From Angiostrongylus vasorum (taxonomy: Eukaryota > Nematoda > Chromadorea > Rhabditida > Metastrongylidae), in contig JADANN010000336.1 of the NCBI GenBank assembly GCA_018806985.1, positions 1,240,001 to 1,304,000 of the forward strand: DNA of 64,000 nucleotides, in the 5' to 3' direction. This document shows positions 37,200-49,362 of this stretch, one piece after another. The notes beneath the pieces were generated by a model that was not told the DNA's origin, ran no database searches, and worked only from the letters and a program-made list of their open reading frames with translations. Positions within the stretch are counted from its first letter, which is position 1, and every line of letters starts with the position of its first letter. Made by a program: the position numbers and the translations under genes.

Positions 37200-37890
37200 G
37201 TGTACGTGGTGGTCTGAGAGGTCTTAGAGGGATCTCTTGCTGATTAGTCGTGAGGCAGCTTGGCGCATCCCCAGGTTGGCAGATGGAGGGTTAGTGGTGG
37301 ACCAAAAGTGATCCTTGCTTCTTTGAGACGCAGGTGAATCTACGACATGGACTCCCTGCTTATACTGCATTGATTTGACACATGCGTCCTATATTTACGA
37401 GGAACAGTTCATGCGTGTGTGCGTGAGTTTGTTCTGGTCCATGCGGATTGTATTCTACGAGTAAATTGGGCCAAAAAGCCTGCAACCAAGCAACATGGAA
37501 GTGTAATATATGTGAGTGGTTAGGAAGCGCCTCCAAGAGACTGGCAAGCGACCAGTGGTATATCCAACCCCCCAGCTTCAGAGCTGAGCAAGCCATACAC
37601 GGGTATGAGGAAGCTAAACACAATAGAATAAACGCGTCTCATTCGGCTGAGCCCGCAAGCGGAACATGTAACAGTAGATAAGTTGGTGTCGTAGACGTTC
37701 TCGTCAATACGAACTTGGCCATAATCAACCATTCCTTTAAACAACTAACAAGCCAACACGGTAGAAGAGATGTTGACCAATGCCGGCTTTCACGATTTTC
37801 GTGGTCTCCTCGCCGATGGCAAGCTATGACGAAGGCGAAGTTGAAGCGTTCTATATAGACTTAAAAAAGTTCTACAGAGAAGACTGTACA
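37200..37890 (+). mobile_element. LINE 5' leader plus endonuclease fragment
   Basis: The leader is collinear with 22050-22557 and 52300-52620 (shared TTCTACGAGTAAATTGGGCC versus TTCTACGAGTCAATTCGGCC, and GTGAGTGGTTAGGAAGCGCC). After about 37680 it decays into endonuclease sequence: VGVVDVLVNTNLAIINHSF, then GEVEAFYIDLKKFYREDCT (about 37825-37885). It ends abruptly before the RT. The copy is 3'-truncated, which is unusual for a LINE and suggests later rearrangement. Confidence 0.75.
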
Positions 37891-37899
37891 TAGAGAAGA

Positions 37900-38200
37900 A
37901 AGGGAAGAAAGGAATAATTATACGAAGGCAGTGAAATCGTATAAAAACTCCGGCTTGTCTGTTCAGATATGACCAGCAGAAAAGGTCCAAGCCGTTTCTA
38001 TTGTGACATCGTCTGCTCTCGTGTTCCACAAATAACACATTAAGAAGTGGATCAACTACCTTCCGGAACTCTACATTTGAGAAGGCAAGTTCACTGTTGG
38101 ATTGAATAGGTAGCATGGCGAATAATTAGCACATAGATGCACATACAATTAAACTAGGATGTGTAGCGAATAGGTGGAATAGGGATTTTCCCGTCCACAT
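37900..38200 (+). repeat. Rep-E copy
   Basis: Shares TGTTCCACAAATAACAC, GGAACTCTACAT and GGCGAATAATTAGCACATAG with 47660-48270. The class is unknown. It follows the LINE fragment directly in both places where it can be judged. Confidence 0.55.
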
Positions 38201-38606
38201 GGATGTCTTTGCATGCTGGTCTATTCGATTCTTCCTGGGGGCACCAAGACAGGTGTACATGAGCGTTCCTACTTGGGCTGCAGCAAACAATCTTTTCGCA
38301 GATGTGTCTGCTACCAATTTCGCGACCCCGAACTGTTGACAACCTTGCTAAGCCCGTGCGTGGTGTGATAGGATCACTACCGAGCTCTTAATTAACGATA
38401 TTTGTGAAATTAATGCATGATTTTAACGTGCATATCTAACTGTTTTTCACTGTGAATGCCACTGTTATCATGCGGTTCGGTTTTCTCATACGTCTCATTT
38501 ATGAGCATTCATCGAAGCATTCCGGTGATCTCGTCATGGACATGAATCGATCGTTATCAGGTACCTAATGCTTTAATTCTCTTGCTCCTTTCTCTATTCT
38601 GCAGGC
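38201..38606. other. Intergenic
   Basis: Nothing supported. It ends in an acceptor-like TATTCTGCAG at about 38605. Confidence 0.3.
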
Positions 38607-39910
38607 GTTTTTTGCAGCACTTCTGTTTATGACAGCGAAATAGTTGTCGAAATAGTGATCGACACTTGCTGCAAAGAAGGCCTACCCTTGTTGATGGTGT
38701 TCTCCGAAAGCACGGCGGAAATTCAGCGTGAACTAAACACAGAGATTTGCGTTACAAGCCCGACTCTTTCTTTAGTGGCTTTTGCGGAAATATGGCTAAT
38801 TCGACGAAAGCTGATGATGTCCAATCTAGTACTGACTCAAGGCGATTAGAATACGCCACTATTGTCAAAGATAGTCAGGCATACGGTACAAGCAGCGATT
38901 GAAAGATCTCATTTTAGGTGAACGCATTAAATACAGTCCTCCTCTAGATGTCGATAACGAAAATGGGAATCGCACAACTCCGTATACATCAGGTAGCCCG
39001 ATTTTTCAAGTGTTAGAAGAAGTGCTGCCAGATAAACCCAATCACTGGTCCAGTTAAGAGTAAGGTTCTCATATCAATTAAACTACGGATAACTCGAGCG
39101 GACGGTACCGTTATCAACGTTTGGTAATCAAATTCGCTTGCATTTTCCATTGAAACCGATGTAGTTCGGTGGTTCACGGATTTTGAAGACGTGTTGACTG
39201 TGTTCGTTACACCAGTTCATTTCGATCGCCTGGCCGTCTAACTTCGTTCTATCTCACAATCATGTCTACTAAGAGGGTCTTCAGCAGTTTAAGTCATCAT
39301 GATACCTTTCTAAGAGTCATTCGCCAGCTGTCTGGTTTGTCTCAAATTGAGAAACATGGTTCAGATCCTTTTCAACAAAAATAGGAAGGAGAAATACCAG
39401 TGACTGTGATAAAAGCATTTTTTGCATAGGTGTCCAACGAGCAAAATTACTGCAAGATCCTTCCGTTCTATTTGATCTCGTACCATTCATGTGCAGCTCT
39501 GCCAGGCCAGTGGTTTCCTTAATGGATAGAAGTTCTGCAGATTATTTTAGGCGAGAAACTCACTGGTTCAGCAGTGAATGAAGAATCGTTGAAAGCCATT
39601 CATTTAAACACGATCAGCTCGAATGCTTTAGTAGGAAAGCGAGATAAATTGAAGGTTAACCGGATTGTTCAAACACCTCAAAATGCTGGACTATATTATC
39701 GTCTTGCTTATAAATTCACTTAGTGGATAAGAAACCAGCTTATGGAACATTAAGCGGATTAGTACATCAAACTGTGGGAAAGGCAGTGCGTTTCTCTTCA
39801 AAAGAAAAAAAAACGTTAACTTGGTAATCTTGGGCGATCTGAAGTTCGGCTGTCAACGTAAAGCCAATATCCCTAAGTGATGGGCTTCCATTTCCATAAC
39901 GAATATTACG
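38607..39910 (+). pseudogene. Decayed coding region, unknown protein
   Basis: After TATTCTGCAG one frame is open to 38849 (VFCSTSVYDSEIVVEIVIDT, then FSESTAEIQRELNTEICVTS). Protein-like pieces in shifting frames follow: KSKVLISIKLRITRADGTVI (about 39060), DVVRWFTDFEDVLTVF (about 39160), GEKLTGSAVNEESLKAIHLN (about 39550) and ALVGKRDKLKVNRIVQTPQN. Stops and frameshifts interrupt them. This looks like a gene or element protein in decay. I do not recognise the family. Confidence 0.35.
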
Positions 39911-40856
39911 TCTTAACGAAAGCAACTGGATGATGATTATAACGACCGATTGTTTCGGCCGATATATGGAATGCTACAATATGTATCAGAGCTGATATGT
40001 TCCCTAAGAGAGCTATTGTGTTGTGCGTGTGATATAGCTGGAACCATGAGAATGAGATACTGATATGACACGTAGGAACTGGCCAAAGGGAATGTTATCG
40101 GAATGGAGAAACACACAGGTTTAGATGCCGAAGCACAGAGAAGCTGTTGCTACCATGGATATAAGATCGATGTACACTAAGGGAATGTGAAAAGATACGT
40201 CTCCATGTGTGACAAAGGTGACTGTGAAGCAACGGTTATAACAGGAAAGGAGGAATGCTGTCTCCATAGATCTAATTCGTGCAAAGATATTTCTTCTACT
40301 GCTGCTCTGCACCCCCCACCGTCAAAAGAATCGAATGCAGCTACCGCTGTCTCGGAGCTAGACGCGTAGAAGCAAGTGCTGATTTATTCATCTCACCCAC
40401 TCTTCCCTCTCACAGTGCGACCAGGTGAATTGGAACTATGACACGTACGATAATCTTCCCTCATTTCTATGTACGAATCATTTCAAACCACAGGGTATGT
40501 CTAGCCTCTGACTGCAGAACGATTATAGTCAGTCATATCCGGAAGTTATTTTGGAAAAACGCGTCACCAATACCAGATAATAAATATTTTCGCGAATGTA
40601 GAAATCAGATTTTAGTGCAGTAACTTGCAAGAATGAAATGGTTTCATTATGGTAGAGGTTTTCGCTACTACGAAAAATTTGTTAGGACAGGAAAAAAGCG
40701 CTATCGAACTCGCGCCCTACTCACTGTTAGTTAACCATCTTAGGAGCAACGATTTTTTTATAGTTACGCTTTCAGCTACTTCTTTTCTACCAGATTTCAT
40801 CATTTTAGTGAGCGAGAGGATGAACATTTTGAAAATTCGTCGAGTTTTTATTTCAG
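39911..40856. other. Upstream of the GATA-factor exons
   Basis: Not resolved. A candidate exon at 40416-40494 (acceptor CCTCTCACAG, frame CDQVNWNYDTYDNLPSFLC, donor GG|GTATGT) has good signals, but its end phase does not fit the exon at 40857, so an intervening exon would be needed. Confidence 0.3.
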
Positions 40857-43800
40857 CTCTTTCCAAGAACGAACAATGTGAAAGCGCTAACGCACCAATC
40901 CATTCAAAAAAAGTGAGTCCCTCACAAAAAAAGAACTTTGATGAAGTCACGACCCCCGTCATAATTTCTCCTCAAGCGATCACTTACCTATATGACAACA
41001 CTTGGAGCAGAGTCTCGGCTACTTATAAGTACTTTTTGAACTAGTGGAATAACGGTTGCTCAGTCGCAGTAAGAAAAAAACGTGTAAATTACGACTTTGG
41101 ATTAAAATCGAATATCGCTCCTTTGCAAGAGAATTTGGATATTGGCCAATGGTAGATTTGGAGTTGAGCAGTTGTGTTTTTCAGCTTTTCCTCAATTAAT
41201 CTGCATTGTGCTTTAAAATGTCCGACTGAAACGACGACACTCTCCGCTCCTCCACTTTCACCTCCTGTTCCGCCCAACACATCACGTTCGAGGGTGAGTG
41301 ATCCCTAATTTAATGTGGCCCGACTCCGATAGTTACGAGGCCTGCTACCTTTACTAGCAGAGGATTTGAATCAGCATGGTCTAGGTTTAGTTCAACTGTG
41401 ATAAAATGCGGTTCGGAAATGAGAAATAATGGAAGCATCGACGGGACTTTTACCCCCTGATAGTTACTTAATTATCAGAACAGAATGGTTGTCAGCATGA
41501 AAATTCGTACAAATAAACTTCATCAAATACTCCGATGTCTCGCGCTGATGCTTCTAACGAAAATCACTTAACCTTCACCATTTTGTGATACCGTCCTCTA
41601 CCGATGTCCTCACCAAATCTTGTTGATAATGTTCTTCAACGGATAGATTGAAGTGCCTCTGCGCACGTCCTTTCTTTGTCCGCATAGTTTGGCCAGTAGT
41701 GCATCTTTTTATATATTGAATGCAGTAGATTTCTCTTCCGATTAGCGCTATCCTTCATTGATATTCGTGTGTCTTGGGCGATATTTGAGGGATCAATATA
41801 GCGTGATCTGTTGGTTATTGTGAGGCTTTAGACAAGTATTCTTTTGTTTCCAATCTTCATAATTTTTTTTATGGATACGACGTTATGTCCTCCCAAGGTT
41901 TACCGCCTCATTTTTTATGGATACGACGTTGTGTCCTCCCAAGGTTCACTTTTCCCAAGCTGTGAAGGAGTTTGGCGTTTCCACCAGGAACCCCAGCTAA
42001 AGATAAACCAACACCAGGATCCACCACCGTCCTTGCATCAAACTAGTCGCATGGTGGCAAATCTCCTTCTGATCCACAAGGGCGGCAACTGCCTATGGTG
42101 GTGACGACCTAGGGCAGAGTTTGGCCACGCTGACCTCAGGACTCCAGGCAGACCCAGTGGCTATACTTGCAAAACAACTAAAAATAGAGAGTATGCTGGG
42201 GGCCGCACAACCAGTAAGGACGAGCCGTCCATGGAGTAAGTATAGCGATGTGTAGTAAGATGTCGCTTCCTCATGCTTGACAACTTGACCGCTTACGAGT
42301 CAGCTAAACCAAGCCTTCACGCGATATCGATCAATTGATTGAAAACTGATCCAAAAAAAGGAAAAGTGACCGTACAGATGACGGATTAGATCAGAAATGT
42401 ATAGTGCAAACAAAATATCCGCGCCATCTTCACCGCTGGTGAGGTGTTACTTATTGAGCTTGCTGACCGTATTCACTAAAAACTCTATTTGCTCCGTCGT
42501 GCGCCAGTGCTGTTCATCCGGCTCCTTCCCCCCAAAAAACGGCATAGTCACCTTTGGCACTGATTCGTTCACTTTTACCCTTCCTTGCGAGCATCAAAGT
42601 TGCATAACTGGGCGGGTTCGTGCAAAACGTTGGTTTTGCGTTTCACTCCGCTTCCACATGGAAACATGGATCCTATTCTCAATCTAGGGTGTCCCATTTT
42701 CTGCTTAGGTGTGAGCCTGTCTCTATACAAAAGTATTCTTAACTTCGTGCTCAGTCGAAAGATCTGCTGAACAATCCACAACGTAAGGACGAACGACTGT
42801 GGACCATTGACTCTGATCATCGGCTCAGTAGAAGGCAGAGATCTCGAGACGTTAGTCGGACAAAACTTGTACAAAAACTTCGTGTCAGCTCAATAATCTA
42901 GAAGAACACTGATTAATCACATAGGAGTCGAGAAGAGAAGAGAGAGAGAGAACGGACGGAGAACACAATTCCACTTTTTGGGAACTGGCGCATGCCTGAA
43001 TGTATCCGTTGCAAATTAAAAATTATCCCTCACTCTGATCGTGAACTGTTCGTCGCCACTCAGAATCCTAGAGCTCCTTGACGGGCAATTTTTTGGCCTC
43101 CACTATATGATTGCCTTCTCATCCCCAAGGCGTTAAAGTCTTTACCCAAAGGTGTTGGTAGTAAGCTAGATCTGGTTGACTGGTATCTGGTATCACCTCT
43201 GGGAAAAGTTGGCTGTTTTCAACATGCGGTAGACTTCGCGATAACGAGTTGCTCAGTACTCAGTAGAAAATCTTCCTGTCATCTACTGCTAAGTGGTCAT
43301 CTGATTTCTCCGGAAATCGGATGCGCTGTCACCGTCTATGGGAACTTCCTAACGATGACTGATATTGCACACTGGATTTCGTGTGCAGTTCATAGTTTCT
43401 TTAATATCGCTTACGGGACTCCATCAGAGGTTCACTAGGCTGCTTTTCCTAGCTTAACCTTACTTAATCATTAATAACGGTGGATTCCTTGCAATGTTTT
43501 CATTACTTTCACGAACCTCGCAATCACTCCTATTTACTTCAAAAAACTACAGTTTTCGAAGGGTGCCCGATATCCTCCTTGCCATCACGTGCGCTGTGTT
43601 CCAGAAGCTAAACCACCTCGAACAGTGAGTGATTATTGTTGTTGTTTACCTCTTTTTATAAACTAGATTGTTGCTAACATCGTCTTCTACCAATAACTAC
43701 ACGGAGATCGCAGTTCACAAGCCCCACCATATTCTTTGCTGAGAAATGTCAGCACCAATGAGGGAAATGATTTTTGTAATATGTTCGAAAATACACTGCG

Positions 43801-46134
43801 GGGCAATATATAATGATCTCTAATACATAGAGAACCGAATACAAGAATATATGCATACTGACCATCATAGGAAATATGTGGTAGTGTTTAGAGACAGGCC
43901 TGTACAAGGCAAAAAATAACCGTCTACCTAGTCAGTTGTAATTTTACGCATTGAAGTGCCATCACTTATAAGCTAGAGTTGCATAGAAGAAGACCAAAGT
44001 CTATGACTATTTGTAAGGCATTCGTCTCCTCCGCAAAAAGTACAGCTCTTATTTGGCACTGCAGTTGTAAGATATTTGCCAATCTGGCAACTTATAGGCC
44101 CACTACATGCGCTATAGAGAGTGATATCACCTATATCATGTTGTGATCCTGTTGACCACTGAGTTGTTGAGCGAACACCAAAGAAAACGCAAGCAGAAGT
44201 ACACATTATATTACGCGACTCTTTACTTTATTTATACCTACTTGGTGGGAACTCAGACAAGGGTAACTCACGAATCTTTGCCATGGCATTCTTAGCGCAT
44301 ATGGTGGGAAATGTAAAACTCCTTGTCAAGGGGGTACCGAGATGGAACCACAACTGTACGACGCAATTAGATATGTGGAAGTAACTTTCAGCCACTGTCA
44401 GATGGTGTCTTGTCTGTTATTCTAATCTTGAAACTGTCTATTTCATCTAACTTCTGCTTCTACGGATTCACAAAAATTTCCTTGGTAATATCAGATGTCA
44501 TTTGATTGGCAGACCGTGGGAGTTAATCTTAGCGTCACATTTCTTAACTCGAACGACTTCATAGAAGAAGCGTTCATAATCTGCATCCTTGAAGACTGAC
44601 AAAGTTTTCCTGAAGAAAAGAAAACAAATTCAATATTTTAAGTCCAAACTCTAGGCTTAAGAGAACAATGTGATTACCAATGAATTATACAGAATTTCCC
44701 AATTTTTTTGCATATCCATTATTAGCCTACAACTGACGGATACTTTCGAACCCCAAGTAGCTCAGACGAACTAATCGAAAAACGATCATTCCCAAAAAAA
44801 TAGGTCCTCATAGTTTTGAGCTCTTCAGTGCCAAAATTGAATGCCTGCATTTTTAGACTGCCGTGAACAAAAATGTCGAATGCACCAACTGCGGAACCAA
44901 GGTCACCAGCGCGTGGAGGCGAAGCGCAGATGGAAAAAGCGAATGCAAGTGAGTGCAGGAGTGACAACAGCTTTTCCATTTAGTTTATTAGTAGGAAAGG
45001 AATACACCTAGATCATTTTGATTTCACCAACAGCGTTTTGACCAAAGGAAACCTATCGCATTTGCACGCCATTGATTTGTAGTCGGTAACAGGTGGTCCT
45101 GAAAAGAATTCGTGAGATTGACACCTATGAACTGATGGCCTTAAATGCCACTTGTTTAGTGAAGAAAGGACTTTTGTAATACGTTTTCTGGGCAGAACAT
45201 CTTTATAGGTTTCCATTTCACTTTGCAACTCTTTCGTAATGAGCGTGTGAAATTTCAGTGCCTGTAACCTATTCTTCCGAAGGAACGGTTATAAACGCCC
45301 AGCATCAATGCGTCGTGACTCAATCCCTCGACGATTTCGCCTCTCGCGTTGCAATTGGTGTGTAATGGAAAGTGAAGGCAATTCGAGGGACTTGGAGCAG
45401 TACCAGAAACTAGGCTTTCCTCGTTGTCTAATTAGTAGATCGTCTTCAAAATCCGCGACCCCACAAAACAACATTGTTGAAACATCTGGTCCAAGTGGAG
45501 TGCAAAATTTTTTTGGCACCGTCGTACGCTTCTTTTACGCGACCCCCACAAATGTTCCCTTTGCCCAAAGCTCACTACAGCACTCAAACTCCGATGACGA
45601 TGAGCTACGCCGCTGAACGAACAGTCTTCAGTGCCAACAACACGGAACACCAAACGAGCCCGTCAGAAATGAACAATCAGCACAGTTTCATTAGGCATTC
45701 TCATAGTGCCTACTTAGGAGCTGATGCGCACGACAGCCAAGTGGTAGCTGCGGCTCCAAATCCAACAGTGAACGAAGCGGAAAATGAAAAGGTGAAAGAA
45801 GAATTTAGTCAAGCCGATCAGAACACGGGAGACCATAGGAAAGAATTACACCATAGCTTTATCGAATATCCTGTACAACTGCGACTAGAAGAGAGAAGTA
45901 TATTAAGCAACAATCAGTTCGAAGATCAATCTAGTGAATCACGTGCTATCATGGAGAAAAAAATTTCCAGGCAGTAGCATTCTGAACTCGGCTGCCGCCC
46001 ACAAATCTTCGCTTGAAGTAGACTCAGCGAGTTCATCCGCTTCCGGAACTGCGCTGAACGAAACGTTCGGTCTGTTTCAGGATGACAGTGATGAAGAGTA
46101 CGATGAGAGTGCGCCTGTTTCTCAATCACTTTAA
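40857..46134 (+). CDS. GATA-type zinc-finger transcription factor, 5' end missing
   Basis: Spliced gene. Exons by phase: 40857-40912 (LFPRTNNVKALTHQSIQK), 41185-41293 (CPTETTTLSAPPLSPPVPPN), 43553-43624 (GARYPPCHHVRCVPEAKPPR), 44857-44948, 45259 to about 45371 or 45399, about 45571-45632 to 45897, and 45971-46134 (stop TAA). The donors ending the first four exons are GTGAGT and their reading phases agree. Exon 44857 ends CTNCGTKVTSAWRR...SEC plus AA; exon 45259 supplies T and continues ACNLFFRRNGYKRPASMRRD. Together they form one C-X2-C-X17-C-X2-C finger with the basic RP-S-MR-D-I-RR tail of GATA factors, of the CNACNLFFR type I recall from nematode ELT/END proteins. The C-terminus is acidic and serine-rich (DDSDEEYDES). 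AATAAA lies at 46292. It should be a nuclear DNA-binding regulator. The junction between about 45371 and 45632 is ambiguous, and the start Met was not found. Confidence 0.82.
41863..41947 (+). repeat. Short tandem duplication
   Basis: A 36-base block (TTTTTTATGGATACGACGTT... to CCTCCCAAGGTT) occurs twice, about 46 bases apart, with one A/G difference. It lies in the intron 41294-43552 of the GATA-factor gene. Confidence 0.85.
41935..42235 (-). repeat. Rep-D copy
   Basis: The complement of the 18636 and 47196 copies: CCAGGATCCACCACCGTC, GGTGGTGACGACCTAGG and CCGCACAACCAGTAAGGA in order. It is intronic in the GATA-factor gene. Confidence 0.68.
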
Positions 46135-46291
46135 CGGCTCTTCAAAGACTTTATCTGTTTTATTATAGCCCTTTTTCTATGGTCTCGTTCCATATCATAG
46201 CTTGAAATGCTCATCTCTGTGTTATTTGCAGAGCTACTTTTTGACAACTTACTTCCCTTAATTCCCGTGATTCTCTGGATACTTCGGGTGT

Positions 46292-46297
46292 AATAAA
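46292..46297 (+). terminator. Polyadenylation signal of the GATA-factor gene
   Basis: AATAAA lies 158 bases after the TAA at 46132-46134, a plausible 3' UTR length. Confidence 0.5.
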
Positions 46298-46475
46298 GTG
46301 TATTTTCTATTTTTAGCAAGCTATTAAGCCACCAGTTTGAAATAGGAGAGCAGATCGCGAGCCATTGCTACATTTTTCGCTCCTTTTTATCTCTCGAGCG
46401 ATCGCCTTCCTCTATTACAAAATCTACTGGCATTGAATGTTCGAGGATTTCACAGCTATTTGCGGTCCCACAGTA

Positions 46476-46880
<405 letters not shown>

Positions 46881-47195
46881 TTAGCTTCTATGTGTATATG
46901 TGTGTGTATACACGAATAGACAGCATAATCGTGAGCAGCTTTTGTAAGCAGAAAAGCTAGCTTTTGAACAAAAGAAGGAGTTGGTCAGTGGAATTAGCAA
47001 TTCGTTCGAGGTTACGTCGACCTCACGGAATGCCTGCAACATGAGAGTTTTTCTAGTTTGTCAAGAAACATAGTTGTTAGTAAACACAATAACTTTTACT
47101 AGGCAGCACTGAAAAAAGACGAGCTTCTTCCTTATTGTGTTAAAATACACGTGCATAACGTTGTAGCATTATCAGTAGGTAGATCATAGCGTACA
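46881..47195. other. Intergenic
   Basis: A short TGTGTATATGTGTGTG run follows the SINE tail. Nothing else is recognised. Confidence 0.4.
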
Positions 47196-47570
47196 CTCGG
47201 ATACTTGGATGGCTCGCCCTCACTGGTTGTGCGGGCCTCAACATACTCTCCATTTTTTCGGATTTCTGCTGGTTTAGCAATTGTGGTTCCTTGGAGTCTC
47301 GAAGTCCATACCAAAGTCTGACCCAGGTTGTCACCATCACAGGCAGTCGCTGTCCTGGTGCGTTTGCCACGAAGCGACTAGTTTGCTACCAGGACGATGA
47401 TGTATCCTGGTATTGATTTACTATTACCCGGGCTTCCTTACAGAAACCCCGGACTCCTTCTCAGCTTGGGACACCCTGCCAACGGGATGAATCGCTCGCT
47501 GTACATAGCAGCCCGACACCCAGGCACACCTCCCAGCCACGATGAGGCGGTAAACCGTTGAGGGATCATA
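47196..47570 (+). repeat. Rep-D copy, full length
   Basis: Collinear with 18636-19015, beginning GGATACTTGGATGGCTCGCC and ending CACCTCCCAGCCACGATG. Confidence 0.72.
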
Positions 47571-47659
47571 AAGTATGCTAACAATAGACTACTGCTTTCT
47601 GCAAGGCTCCACCATTGACAGATGAAACCTTGGACACAACGCCATGAATTGTGGCAAAA

Positions 47660-48270
47660 CGATCACGGCATAGAAGAAGGACAGGAAGAGAAAGAGAGAG
47701 TGAGAGAGAGAAAAGAAAACCCTACGAAGTCGATGAAATCCCATCAAAAGTGCAGCGTGTTTATTCAGATATGAGCAACAAAAAAGGTCCAAACCTTCCG
47801 TATATAGAGATTTTCCAACAACATGTTCCACAAATAACACCAAAAGATCGGATCAGTTGCATTGCGGAACTCTACATACCAGAAATTAATCATTAGTGTA
47901 TTTTTTTAGGTAGCTAAAAAATAATAAGCCCTCGGCTTTGATCAATCCCTTAGGGATGCGCCATGCATTCCACTTCATTAAGTATCGTTAGAGGTGATTA
48001 AGTGCATATCTGGCCTTTACAATGACTCGCGGTGACCTACCGATGTATCGAGCCAGTGTTGCTACTCTCCCAGACAAGTCTGGTATCAAGTTGCCGACCC
48101 CGGAGGGATCGAATTCTTGGTGGGCCATGGGCGCGGTGGTCGATTCTACGTGTGTGTCGCAGTGGCGCCTCCAACCATTGCGCCACACGCGCCCTTTATT
48201 TAGGTAGCACGGCGAATAATTAGCACATAGATATACATACAGTTAAATTAAGAACTATAAGGAACAGGTA
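47660..48270 (+). repeat. Rep-E copy interrupted by a SINE-A
   Basis: Left part 47660-47914 and right part 48199-48270 rejoin to match 37930-38160 (GTTCCACAAATAACAC ... GGTAGCACGGCGAATAATTAG). The interruption is the SINE-A at 47915-48198. Confidence 0.65.
47905..48208 (-). repeat. SINE-A copy with 10-bp direct repeats
   Basis: The element (47915-48198) is flanked by TTTAGGTAGC at 47905-47914 and 48199-48208. The minus-strand head is GGGCGCGTGTGGCGCAATGG. The same insertion is present in the right arm of the inverted duplication (63848 to the window end), so it predates that duplication. Confidence 0.92.
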
Positions 48271-48334
48271 CTAATGTAGCCATAGTTGACTGATAGTGAG
48301 TGCTATTAGGTCATTCGGGGGATTTTTTTTTATG

Positions 48335-48700
48335 CTACCCGTCTCTCGCACCTACTTTGTGGATCCCAGCGTTTCTTCCATTCGCTTCGTTCCCTCACAT
48401 CGGTCGCTCACAGAGGTCTCCGAAAGTACGCGCGTGGGTTCGGCTGCTGGTTGGAGATTTTCCCTTCGTCATGAATGTGGTAGAATGTTGATCGAATCAA
48501 TTTTTCCTAGAGCACTAAATTAGGTGGGCCAGAGCGTTTTCGCTGAGACTGCAGAGAGTGGACTTTTCGCAGACAAGTACGGCACCAATTTCCTGCTCCC
48601 GGAGTGATGACGGCCTTGGTGAGCCCGAGGCAGGCTAGAACCAGTACTGTGCGCTTAATGACATTCGGGAAAGTAATGCTTAGTGGAATTAATTATTTCA
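48335..48700 (-). repeat. SINE-B copy
   Basis: Contains GTGGATCCCAGCGTTTCTTC and CCATTCGCTTCGTTCCCTCA. It is mirrored at 63345-63710 in the other arm. Confidence 0.7.
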
Positions 48701-49014
48701 GCGTCCATCTTTGAAGTGGGATATCTAACCAGAGAATCTTTGCGAAAGGCTTAATATTTGTAATTCCAACAGCTGGCGGTCCAGCTAAGTATGCCTGAAA
48801 ATCCAGCAATCGATTTTCAAGTCTGTACGATCGACTACTCTATAATAATGCATCTTATCATCTTTGTATTTCTTTTCTTGTATTGACTGCATTGACCGCA
48901 ACCTCTGTTGTACAACGAAGGTCGTAACTAATCCATTACGGCCCTTTTACTTGCTGTGCCCCCCTCAGAAAACATGGTGACCCCAAACCTTTGTTTTTCA
49001 TTGACGGCCATGAC

Positions 49015-49092
49015 ACTTGGCGACCTGCCAAGCGCCGACGCCATGTCAATTGGCAACTGACCAGATGCCGACGCCATAGTTTCGCGCCTAAA
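49015..49092 (-). repeat. Histone-cluster GC-rich short module (1 of 8)
   Basis: A unit with the core GCCAAG-GCC-ACGCCATAGTTTCGCGCC. Here it is doubled in tandem (about 34-base unit, GCCGACGCCAT twice). Other copies: 50048-50110, 53021-53095, 55540-55603, 57405-57500, 59399-59462, 61935-61998 and 62953-63032. All lie between 49 and 63 kb; none was seen in the first 48 kb. Confidence 0.6.
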
Positions 49093-49236
49093 ATGAAAAA
49101 GGAACGAGAAAGGTGCTGTGTCTTCGTGGGATACTTCAATGTCTTTGTTTTTGGTCTTCAGAAAAAGAATAGAAGATTTACTAGAAGTCGTTGGAGGCAG
49201 CTTGCAATATTGACACTTTGATGGTTTGCCCATGCT

Positions 49237-49362
49237 CTCACCAAGCCTTCCATCCATTCGGAATCGGTAAATTGCCACCACACTTGTCTTGGAGGACAAA
49301 AGTGCCGATGAAATAGAGGGATCGATGAAGTAGAGGCCATGCTCAGGGGATTAATGAACGCC
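49237..49362 (+). repeat. SINE-A relic, headless
   Basis: ACCAAGCCTTCCATCCATTC, CTTGTCTTGGAGGACAAAAG, then GGGGATTAATGAACGCCGA match the SINE-A body with a central deletion and no tRNA head. It is mirrored at about 62680-62805. Confidence 0.6.

Noticed and set aside
43973..44206. A minus-strand Cys-rich 77-codon ORF (MCTSACVFFGVRSTTQ...)
   Set aside because: It lies in a GATA-gene intron, has no clear signal peptide, domain or splice support; kept only as a note.
44498..44979. A minus-strand two-exon secreted protein (MEKLLSLLHSLAFAFSICAS...) with a phase-matched intron
   Set aside because: Its first exon is antisense to the GATA zinc-finger exon 44857-44948, whose sense reading is far better supported by family motif and splice phase.
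45013..45268. A minus-strand exon pair joining in frame (…YKDVLPRK|RPPVTDYK…)
   Set aside because: It lies mainly within the intron of the GATA gene, has no recognised family and is probably chance.
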